Shown here piece by piece: positions 4,255 to 12,087 of a stretch of DNA of 16,613 nucleotides (positions within the stretch are counted from its first letter, which is position 1; every line of letters starts with the position of its first letter). The translations under genes were made by a program, and so were the position numbers. This DNA comes from JBBQIY01 sp964618405 (lineage in GTDB: Bacteria; Verrucomicrobiota; Kiritimatiellia; RFP12; UBA3636), in NCBI GenBank assembly GCA_964618405.1, contig CAZUAY010000055.1, positions 1 to 16,613 of the forward strand, read 5' to 3'. Below the pieces are notes generated by a model. It was given only the letters and a program-made list of their open reading frames with translations, was not told where the DNA came from and made no database searches.

Positions 4255-6147
4255 GAGATTGTCTGGACTTTCTCAGGCCCAGATGCGAAGTCCGAAACAA
4301 CCCAAGTTAAGGAAAAGGCGGCGTCTGTGTTACGTTCGTTCGCGAAAGGCGGTCGCTATACGGTGTCGGCGAAAGGCGTGGCCGGTGGCAGAACGCAGAC
4401 AAGCAATACGCGCGAGTTCGCTGTTCGTCCCTCGGAAATGTGGGTGAAGATTCTGGAACCGCTAGGGCACGAGTTTGTCGTGGACAAGGCGGAAGGAAAC
4501 GCTTGCACATTTGTCGCACAAGTTAAGGGTGAGGATATCGCTAAAATCAAGTGGTCTGTCAAGAACGCTGAGACGGGCGTCGTTGTCTTTGACGACGATG
4601 TTCGGGATATTGACCAAGACACGAGCTCTGCAACATGGATTTTTTCCCAAGCCCACGAGGGAAGCGTGACCATAACAGCGGAAGCCATTATTAAGGGCGA
4701 AGCAGGGCTTGGCGGCTTACTTGTTGCGGGAAGCCGAACGGTTCAAATACGACCCGTCGGAACTATTTCTATTACTTCGCCTGCGAAAAACGCACTCCTA
4801 GCGTTTGGGGCGACGCAAGTTTTTGTGGCAAGCGCCACGGGCGCAGTGAACGAGAAGTCAGTGAACTGGTATCGGCGCGATCGAGATGGGACGTGGCAGC
4901 TACTGCCCAATGCCGGCGGCATGCGCTACAGCCACACATTCGCGCATACCGGCAAGGAGTACGATTTCGTTGATTTTCGTGTTGCAGCAGGCGACCCGGA
5001 ATCAAACTGGCGAGATGACGTGAGAATTCGTCTGGAATGCCCTCAGCTTTTACCACGTATCCTGCTGCCAGAAACGAACGGCGTGGCGCGAACCGAGTTT
5101 GGACTTCAGGAGAAGATTACGTTCGGGATTGCCGCAAACGGCAAAGTCAGTCGCGTGGACTGGGATTTCGGGGATGGCAACGTCACGAATGCGGTGGGGG
5201 GCGTGGCCCATGCGTATACGGGCTACGGGCGTTTTGGGGTTACGGCGAAGGCTCAGTGTAGCCTCTGCAAGGGTGTTGAAACGGTTGAGAGTGAAGTTTA
5301 TATTGTGAAAATGGTACCCGTCCCTAGGTTCGCCATCCTACCCGAAAAAGACACCTTCACCGTTGGGGGTACGCTTACACTGGTGGATGCAAGCGAGGGA
5401 GATGTCGCCAACCGCACATGGATCACGAACGGGGTGGAACTTGTTGGTGTGCCAGACAAAAAGCTTGAGATCTCACTTCCGAGTCAACCCGCGGAGCTGG
5501 CATTCGGGTTGCGCGTCTTAAGTCACGACGGAACCCTTTCACCCCCATATGAGCGGACCGTCCGCGTGCGTTACGGGTGGTGGGCGGTTGTACCCATTTT
5601 ACTGGCTGCTGGCGTGGTGTGGTGGCTTTTGTTTCACCTGTTAACAGGGAATGCGCCGAGAAGCTGGACCGTGTATGTTTGGGATGGACCTTTGCCGCGG
5701 CTCGTTAAAGGGGGATATCCCGAAGAGAAAAATTATGCCGGAAAAGGCGTGCCCTCGCCAGTGAAGCAACACTGGAATTGGATAACGAAAAAAGCGAGAA
5801 TCCCAGTTGGTGCGTTACTAGGTCTCTCAGATGATGGAGAAGAAACCGGCAGTGGCTGGGGGTTAGTTTCACATGAAGAGCGGTTTGTATTCAGCGTCGA
5901 GGGCGGCAAGCCGGTGGTCGAATGGCCGAACATCGTCAACGACGTGTCGGGCATGGTTGCGGATCGTGACCTCGATCATTATTTCCTGTTCAGGAACGCT
6001 GACGGCACGATTGGCGCAAACAACGAGTTTATCAGAATTGTTGTTGAAGCGTTGCCGGTTGGCTGGTTTAGTCCGCTTTTATTAATTGCTTCAACGTTTG
6101 CAATCATCGGCACCGTATTTTGGCTTTGCCTGAAGTACGCAGTTTAG
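4252..6147 (+). CDS. vWA/Ig-repeat membrane protein, C-terminal part in +1 frame
   Basis: Without a proper start of its own (the nearest, GTG 4327, has a poor ribosome binding site and would cut an Ig-like domain), this 631-residue segment continues the vWA protein. It contains further Ig-like repeats and a clear PKD domain (DWDFGDG at about residues 777-783 of the joined protein, then GVAHAYTGYGRFGVTA). A membrane helix (WAVVPILLAAGVVWWLLFHL, about 917-938) leads to a domain of roughly 140 residues, and a second helix near 1080-1100 ends the protein. With the signal peptide upstream, the repeats should face the periplasm and the domain between the helices the cytoplasm, where it could contact the tubulin-like protein. 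It ends 30 bases before that gene's ATG. Confidence 0.8.
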   Translation, partial: DEIVWTFSGPDAKSETTQVKEKAASVLRSFAKGGRYTVSAKGVAGGRTQTSNTREFAVRPSEMWVKILEPLGHEFVVDKAEGNACTFVAQVKGEDIAKIKWSVKNAETGVVVFDDDVRDIDQDTSSATWIFSQAHEGSVTITAEAIIKGEAGLGGLLVAGSRTVQIRPVGTISITSPAKNALLAFGATQVFVASATGAVNEKSVNWYRRDRDGTWQLLPNAGGMRYSHTFAHTGKEYDFVDFRVAAGDPESNWRDDVRIRLECPQLLPRILLPETNGVARTEFGLQEKITFGIAANGKVSRVDWDFGDGNVTNAVGGVAHAYTGYGRFGVTAKAQCSLCKGVETVESEVYIVKMVPVPRFAILPEKDTFTVGGTLTLVDASEGDVANRTWITNGVELVGVPDKKLEISLPSQPAELAFGLRVLSHDGTLSPPYERTVRVRYGWWAVVPILLAAGVVWWLLFHLLTGNAPRSWTVYVWDGPLPRLVKGGYPEEKNYAGKGVPSPVKQHWNWITKKARIPVGALLGLSDDGEETGSGWGLVSHEERFVFSVEGGKPVVEWPNIVNDVSGMVADRDLDHYFLFRNADGTIGANNEFIRIVVEALPVGWFSPLLLIASTFAIIGTVFWLCLKYAV

Positions 6148-6177
6148 TTGTCACGACACACAAAAAAGGAAATTCAC

Positions 6178-9100
6178 ATGAGTCAGAAAGTATTACTTGT
6201 TGGTTGCGGTGGATCTGGGATCACCACGCTTCTGCGTTTCAACGCATTGATGGCGGGGAACCCTGAATGGCGGAACTTGCTCTGGGAGGATGTGTCGTAC
6301 ATGGTGGTGGATACTGAAGTCGCCAAAACGTCGGGGTTTGTCGAAGCGGTAGGACGGCAGCTTGGCTCTGCAAAAAACCCGATTATGAGGATGGTGCAGA
6401 TTACCAGCGGGATTCATCGTCTTGATGACGTCGTACGCCCCAACATCGACTTCCAGAAAGATCCTGAAAAATTGGCGCGGTTGGAGCCGCACTGGTGGCA
6501 CGATAGCAATGGGAACCCCTTCCGAGCACAGAAAATTAGCAATCTAGAAAACGGCGCTGGGCAATGCGGCCCTGTCTCTTATTTGTGCACTTGGAACTTC
6601 CTGCCGAGGCTTGAGGCGGAAATCGATGGAATCCTCAAGGAAGTACAGACACACAACATTGGGCAAAATAACCCACTTGAAAAAATCCGTGTCTTTATAG
6701 TTGCAGGCATGGCGGGTGGCACAGGACGTGGATCTTGGAATTTGATCGCCTTCAAAATTCGTCAATATCTTGAAAGTCGGGGTCACCAAGTGGAGCCTAC
6801 GGGTATCTTTTTTGATGCGACCTGCTTCTCAAACGTTGTGAAAAATGATCCAGATCAGGATATCAACACAAGACTCAATTCCCTAACTGCCCTTTCCGAG
6901 CTTTCGGCTTGGATGAACCTATGCGATGGGCATGAAAAATATCATTATTCGCTCCCCAATCTTGCAGATCCTGATCCAGCCGGAGGTACAGATGTTGTCC
7001 GGGTCGATCCGAAGGGTCGGGTCAATTCGCGTCAATCTCCAATATCCTCTGCGTATTTGATTTGCGGTAGCAATGGCCGAGGGAATCTTGGCAACAACAA
7101 CGCCTACCACGAAATGGTAGCGGCAGCGCTCTATTCGTTTGTCGCCGGTGGCCATTTTGTGGATCCGAAAACGATTAATAGGATGACCAGTTTTGGCAGT
7201 TTAGCGGCTTCAACCTTCGAGGTTGACACCGTTCGGCTCCGTACCTATTTTGAATCAACCCTACGTGAGACCTCCATTAAAGAATTGCTCCGTAAGGCTG
7301 ACAAGGGCAGCGACGCCGAAAAGGCAGCGCTTGCCTTCATCGGTGCGCCAGGCCTGGGAGACGATTCTTTCTTCGACTCCATTCCCTTCCTTGTCGACAC
7401 AGCGGTTTCGGTCTCTTCGGTTACACCGCCCGCTCAAGGAGGCGGGGAAACATCGCTCCTCCAAAGCATTATTTCCAAGGTTAAGACGGATTCTCCAAAG
7501 TCAGTAGAAGTGTTTGATAAGAAGCTCGAAAGCCAGAATGTTAAGGCCGCTTGGGCACAGGCGATGCTCGGCCTATCGATGTCGGGATTGTCCAAAGAAA
7601 AGCTCAACGAACTTGTTGAAGAGTCGCTGGCTGAGCTAGGGATCTCGGACCTCCGAAGCCTGTTGATCGAAAAAATCAAGGAGGCTTATGCAGCCACATC
7701 AGGCAAGAAGCCGTCGCTTGGCCGCGCGCGACGTGTTGTGTTGGGGTTGAAGAAGACCTTCGAAGCTTCAATCGAGAATCTCAATAGCCCCCTCCTTTCT
7801 GGTAGAGAGGCGTACAAGAAGGTCGAGGATGTTTCTGCCTGCTTCAAACGGATTTTCGATGAAGCGGCGAAGAAGGGGTTTCTCGAATTCAAGCCCTTTA
7901 CCAATCCCGAACGACGAATGCTTGCGAACAGTTTCGCTATGCACCAAAACTACGCTGTGTTTTTCAAGATAAAGCCGTTGTTGATCCGAAAATTTGAAGA
8001 GGCCAGGACCGTCCTTGACGAAATCGAAAGCGCGCTGGCAAGACTTTCCGACACGCTTGAAGACGTGGTAGACTCCTTCAGCAGGGATGCGAAAAAGGAG
8101 TGTGGTGCCGAGAGAGGAGGATCAGCCTACAAGGCTCTTTTTGTGGATGAAAAATCGACGGAAGTTTTCAACTCACTTCCTAAGGCGGATGATGTGTCTA
8201 ACATCTACCGGCGTACCCTCAAACCGATCTACTCGGAGGATAAGCTATGGGAACTTTTGTCGAAAGAAGCAGGCACCTCGCGGAGAGAGAAAATTAACGA
8301 AAAGATCAATACGGAGTTGAATATTCTTCTTGAGGGAAGCGAGCCCTGGACGGATGACGTCAAGGATTCGCTCCAGAAAGAATTCAAAGCCCTATTCCAG
8401 ACAAACGTCTTCTTGAAAAAGGATTTTTTGGACAAGAACTTTTCTTTCGAAGGTGTTCTTAGAAACAACCTCAAGCATTGGAATACGTTGATTCAGGAAA
8501 CGGTTGGAATACCAGATCAGTTTGACCTGCTCTCCGATCGACTTCGCGTCTTTCTAGGGGTTACTGGACTAACTGATTCTGGCGACCACGTTCCCACGAT
8601 TAAATGGGACGGCCTTTTAGATGGCATACTCGTTTCGATGGTAGGCACCTGCAAGCCGTGGATTGAATTCGCTGGGGACAATGGCGATTATTTGGAGACC
8701 ATTGCACTTCTACCCGTTACGATCGAACAAGCTGGCGAGGAGGAAAAACTTAGAAAGGCAATCGAAAAAAATCATAAAACTCAGGAAACCACGATCGTTC
8801 ATCGCGGTCTTGAATCGGAGGGCGGATACAAGCTCCCGCTGGATCGCATTGTCGTGTTTGCGTCTCAAAAGCTAACAAAAGGCGACCGAGACGATCATCT
8901 GCTCGATGGTGTAACTTCGTTCTCCTATTGGCGTGATGCGAAAGTTGAAAAACGCCTACAACTCGCCGAGTCTGCAGATGGAGCGGCGTTTTTTGAGCCC
9001 AATCGCAATGGCACGGGCTTTATCGAGCGCGAGCGTGGTTTGGGCTACATCTCACCCCTGTTCGTCAACGATCCCCGCCTGAGCACCTTGCGCTGGAAGC

Positions 9101-9642
9101 CGTGGGCACCGAAGGAGACCGTCGATGCCGCTAAAGAGCGCGAAAACCAAGTCTGTTCGGCACTGCTTTACGCAATGCTCGGAAACGGACTCGATGCCGC
9201 TGATCCTCTGGTAAAAACTTTGCAAGATCAGTACAACTGGCCGTTGCCGCTGATCACGATTGGGGGTGGAAAGTCGAGAAGATTTAGCTACACTCGCGAT
9301 CCGCTGGTTTGGAAACGTGGCAAGGGAGCCCCAGATGGCAACCCGGCCTGGCAACCTGAAGAAAAGCTTGTCACGGGCATCGATAAGGTGTTTGCCTTTC
9401 TCTCTGGAAGTGGAGAAGCGGAACTGGATGCCAAGGGCAAAACCCATCTTGAACACTTGATTTTGGAGATCGGCGTGTTCAATAAAAATATACGGACTGA
9501 CATTGGGAAAATTGCCTTCGTCGCACTGACAGAAGCGCGAAGAAGCTGGCTTGTCGCCCAGTGTAAGAAAGCTTCTGACACCGATCAGGTGTTCTGGCGG
9601 AAGCTTCAGGAAGCGGCAAAGCGAGCAGACGCCGAGGACTAA
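6178..9642 (+). CDS. Tubulin/FtsZ-like GTPase (Tubulin_2, FtsZl-type), 1154 aa
   Basis: The N-terminus MSQKVLLVGCGGSGITTLLR carries the FtsZ/tubulin-type GCGGSG nucleotide loop (residues 9-14). VVDTE follows near residue 43. Residues 176-187, AGMAGGTGRGSW, match the tubulin signature loop GGGTGSG, which contacts the phosphates. This is the PF13809-type branch, much longer than FtsZ (about 380-400 aa). Beyond about residue 420 lies a long, mostly helical extension with charged stretches, and the C-terminus (RRADAED-like) is acidic. Homologues are predicted to polymerise with GTP and, together with vWA proteins, to remodel membranes (Makarova and Koonin 2010). I chose ATG 6178 because AAGGAA lies 7 bases before it; the TTG at 6148 abuts the previous stop and adds nothing conserved. 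There is no signal peptide or membrane helix, so it is cytoplasmic. The catalytic T7-loop residue was not located. Confidence 0.85.
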   Translation: MSQKVLLVGCGGSGITTLLRFNALMAGNPEWRNLLWEDVSYMVVDTEVAKTSGFVEAVGRQLGSAKNPIMRMVQITSGIHRLDDVVRPNIDFQKDPEKLARLEPHWWHDSNGNPFRAQKISNLENGAGQCGPVSYLCTWNFLPRLEAEIDGILKEVQTHNIGQNNPLEKIRVFIVAGMAGGTGRGSWNLIAFKIRQYLESRGHQVEPTGIFFDATCFSNVVKNDPDQDINTRLNSLTALSELSAWMNLCDGHEKYHYSLPNLADPDPAGGTDVVRVDPKGRVNSRQSPISSAYLICGSNGRGNLGNNNAYHEMVAAALYSFVAGGHFVDPKTINRMTSFGSLAASTFEVDTVRLRTYFESTLRETSIKELLRKADKGSDAEKAALAFIGAPGLGDDSFFDSIPFLVDTAVSVSSVTPPAQGGGETSLLQSIISKVKTDSPKSVEVFDKKLESQNVKAAWAQAMLGLSMSGLSKEKLNELVEESLAELGISDLRSLLIEKIKEAYAATSGKKPSLGRARRVVLGLKKTFEASIENLNSPLLSGREAYKKVEDVSACFKRIFDEAAKKGFLEFKPFTNPERRMLANSFAMHQNYAVFFKIKPLLIRKFEEARTVLDEIESALARLSDTLEDVVDSFSRDAKKECGAERGGSAYKALFVDEKSTEVFNSLPKADDVSNIYRRTLKPIYSEDKLWELLSKEAGTSRREKINEKINTELNILLEGSEPWTDDVKDSLQKEFKALFQTNVFLKKDFLDKNFSFEGVLRNNLKHWNTLIQETVGIPDQFDLLSDRLRVFLGVTGLTDSGDHVPTIKWDGLLDGILVSMVGTCKPWIEFAGDNGDYLETIALLPVTIEQAGEEEKLRKAIEKNHKTQETTIVHRGLESEGGYKLPLDRIVVFASQKLTKGDRDDHLLDGVTSFSYWRDAKVEKRLQLAESADGAAFFEPNRNGTGFIERERGLGYISPLFVNDPRLSTLRWKPWAPKETVDAAKERENQVCSALLYAMLGNGLDAADPLVKTLQDQYNWPLPLITIGGGKSRRFSYTRDPLVWKRGKGAPDGNPAWQPEEKLVTGIDKVFAFLSGSGEAELDAKGKTHLEHLILEIGVFNKNIRTDIGKIAFVALTEARRSWLVAQCKKASDTDQVFWRKLQEAAKRADAED

Positions 9643-9645
9643 TCA

Positions 9646-12087
9646 ATGGACGCGCCGAAGCCCATCGTCATCCTTACACCAAAAGCCGAACGGGAAGCAC
9701 TCCGCAGTTGCGGAGTGCTTCCAGCAAGCTTTTTTCGGATGTTTGGTAGCGAATCCGTGCCAAGTACAGGCGCCTCTGCTTCAGTTGTTCCCGCCATCTA
9801 CTTGTGGGAACATGAGGTCGACTATAAGCGCAGTGCGGAGCTGGCGGCGCGAGTTAAAGAATACCCTGCCGACATCCCTGTATTTTTCGGCATGACGGAT
9901 GCAGTGGACGATGAGCAGAGACAGGGGAATGAAGTCGAAATCGCGCGTTTACTTGATTCCATTGTTGTTCATGTTGTTTTTTTGGACAACCGAGAGAATG
10001 CAGGACGAGGTTACGCGGAGTTTCGTTCCTTTGCAGAAATCGCAGATTGGAGCCGTCACTTCAACAACGTTTTAAACCTTCGATTTCCAAATGAGTCTGC
10101 GCTTCGGAACACGGAGAATGTTTTGATCATCGTCGCACGCGGCGAGCAACTGAAGGTTACACGCGAGGAGCTTGATGCGTTCAACGACTGCATTGGAGAT
10201 TTGAAGGCCTTCAAATCCTGCTATTTTTTGGACTACAGTTTGAGCATTGATCGATCAGGCGAACTGTTTCACGCTCGCGCAGTCTGGAACGTGATGGTTG
10301 GCCGCTTGTTGCTTGGATTTCTGCTTTCCCAAGAGACACGCGGTAATACGAATTCGTCGAAGACGGTTTGGCTTCGTTCGGGAGTCAAAATTTGGCGTGC
10401 TGCAGAATGCGTGGTAGAAGTTCCTGAAGATTTTCTCGAACGAGAGGTAAGAAGTGCGTTGGAGAAGGCTTATGTCCGAGTACAAGCGGTGGTGGGTAAC
10501 GAAAAGAATAAGGTGCCAGAATTTGGCACCGAAGAACCGCTTCCTGGTTTGAAGCTTGAGGAGCTAAAGCCAAGTGGAGCCACCGCTTGGGAGCTGCCAT
10601 CAGGTGGATGGTCTGAATTCTCAGGGGAAGGCTGCGTAGAGGCTGTTGCCGATCCGAACCGATGGGATGACGCGTTGAAGAACACCCGACAGTCTGTTAG
10701 CGAGTGGAAACAGAAACAATTCGCTTCGGCTTATGACGGCGACCCAGAACAGCGTGGTTCGGAGCGCATGGGTGAACTCGAATCCAAAAAGATTTTTCAA
10801 TTTGCGCATGCTATATCGGGTCAGATTTTCTCTTTGACGGAAAACCTGTTTCGCGCAGTCGCGCAAGATCGTGCTGCGGCAAAAGTGAGCGGCTCAGAGG
10901 CACTTGAGAAGCGATGGAATGCTGTTGCTCAAGCGGAGCAAGCGAGGCGTGCAACAATCAAGCGAGCGAAGGGTGAAGCGCAGGAATTGAGGAGTGCGCA
11001 AGACCATTATGTCGGCACTGGTTTGGGACTTGTTGTTGTGGCTGCGGTCAGCGTTTTGTGCGGCTGGGTATTGTCCCAGCTCATCACAGGGCTCGAAGGC
11101 AGTGTTTTTTATTCGATCTGGCTGGCTTGCGCTGCGGCATTGGGATCTTTTGGTGCTTTCTGCTTGGTCCTTTATCTCCACTGGCGAGCTGGGCGCAAAG
11201 GCGTCGAGGCGTTGACTGAAACGTGCAAGACTGCAGACCGCCAGATGGTGGCTAGGCATCAAGCGGTCAAGGAGATTGTGGAGGCGGCCCTTGGTGCGAA
11301 GATCAGGAGGCAGCGCCTGAACGCGCGATTCCGAGCGTGGGTCTTGCTTGAGCGGATCAAGTCTGTCATCATTACTGAAATTCAGCCATCGACGGCGTTG
11401 GTCGGCCACTTGGAAGCACAGGAAACCGACGCGTCTCTATCGGAGAGTTCCGCTGTACGGCGGAAGGCGTTTGTGGATGCGACTCGGAAATCGATTGGAT
11501 CGCTCAATCCTGGCAAGGGCAGTGGCGACGCGTTAGACCAAGAAGTTCAGCGTTGGTGGGGGGAGAAGCGAAGGGATGGCGAGGATAACTTCAGTTTACT
11601 GTGGAGCCAACTCTGTAAGCTTGACAAGGCCAGCGCGGGGCATTTTCCCGTCAGCGTTTTCGTCCCCAGAATCCGAGAGTTCGTCAGCCGATTCACGAAT
11701 CGGATTCATAGCCTTGCGGTTGCCGCTGTTGTCCTTGAAAACCAAAAAAAAGTAAAAGCGGACTTGCTGAAGTGGGTGAATGACGATGTGCTACAGTCTT
11801 CGGTCAGACAGTTTGTCAGCGGCTCTATTCAGGCGCTTCATGACCGCGAAGCGAGACAGTTGCCTGCCATGATTTACGTGCAGAACAAGGAGCAAGAGCT
11901 CGATCTCCCTACACTGAGATCTGCAGTTCAGACGCACGTGGCACTCCACAACTATGAAACTCTTTTTTCTGATCGTTTGGAACTTGCAGGACAACTCGCC
12001 TTCATGTATCAGGAATTCATGGTAGAGTTTGACCGAAATGAGCAGACTGGGCATTTGACCTTTAAGGAGGTGCAGGATGCCGTTTAA
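9646..12087 (+). CDS. Membrane-hairpin protein of the tubulin-like cluster, 813 aa
   Basis: I do not recognise this family. The N-terminal 250 residues look alpha/beta (PIVILTPKAE, ENVLIIVARGEQLK). Residues 458-480 (LGLVVVAAVSVLCGWVLSQL) and about 487-512 (SIWLACAAALGSFGAFCLVL) form two close membrane helices, flanked by charged, probably coiled-coil helices (EALEKRWNAVAQAEQARRAT before; TADRQMVARHQAVKEIVEAA after). Both large ends should be cytoplasmic. No Walker or GTPase motif was seen, so it is not obviously the GTPase of the described vWA/FtsZ-like system. It starts 3 bases after the tubulin-like stop, with GAGGA upstream, and overlaps the next gene by 11 bases, implying linked translation. 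It could anchor the tubulin-like polymer to the inner membrane (inference). Confidence 0.8.
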   Translation: MDAPKPIVILTPKAEREALRSCGVLPASFFRMFGSESVPSTGASASVVPAIYLWEHEVDYKRSAELAARVKEYPADIPVFFGMTDAVDDEQRQGNEVEIARLLDSIVVHVVFLDNRENAGRGYAEFRSFAEIADWSRHFNNVLNLRFPNESALRNTENVLIIVARGEQLKVTREELDAFNDCIGDLKAFKSCYFLDYSLSIDRSGELFHARAVWNVMVGRLLLGFLLSQETRGNTNSSKTVWLRSGVKIWRAAECVVEVPEDFLEREVRSALEKAYVRVQAVVGNEKNKVPEFGTEEPLPGLKLEELKPSGATAWELPSGGWSEFSGEGCVEAVADPNRWDDALKNTRQSVSEWKQKQFASAYDGDPEQRGSERMGELESKKIFQFAHAISGQIFSLTENLFRAVAQDRAAAKVSGSEALEKRWNAVAQAEQARRATIKRAKGEAQELRSAQDHYVGTGLGLVVVAAVSVLCGWVLSQLITGLEGSVFYSIWLACAAALGSFGAFCLVLYLHWRAGRKGVEALTETCKTADRQMVARHQAVKEIVEAALGAKIRRQRLNARFRAWVLLERIKSVIITEIQPSTALVGHLEAQETDASLSESSAVRRKAFVDATRKSIGSLNPGKGSGDALDQEVQRWWGEKRRDGEDNFSLLWSQLCKLDKASAGHFPVSVFVPRIREFVSRFTNRIHSLAVAAVVLENQKKVKADLLKWVNDDVLQSSVRQFVSGSIQALHDREARQLPAMIYVQNKEQELDLPTLRSAVQTHVALHNYETLFSDRLELAGQLAFMYQEFMVEFDRNEQTGHLTFKEVQDAV
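9693..9722 (+). repeat. Perfect 14-bp hairpin inside the 5' coding region of the 813-aa gene
   Basis: GGAAGCACTCCGCA (9693-9706), a GT loop, and the exact reverse complement (9709-9722), beginning 47 bases after the ATG. The stem is GC-rich and would form in the mRNA just inside the gene. It codes for REALRSCGVLPA. It could slow ribosomes or adjust expression relative to the tubulin-like gene, or be a palindromic insertion that kept the frame. Confidence 0.7.

Noticed and set aside
3806..4300. 164-aa minus-strand open frame inside the vWA gene
   Set aside because: Antisense shadow of a clear coding region, with no ribosome binding site or recognisable protein features.
4327..6147. Separate gene starting at GTG 4327
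   Set aside because: The frame is sensible back to about 4240, the GTG would split an Ig-like repeat, and its ribosome binding site is poor. A continuation of the vWA gene fits better.
6148..6177. TTG start for the tubulin-like gene
   Set aside because: The ATG at 6178 has AAGGAA at good spacing and starts directly with the nucleotide-binding strand.
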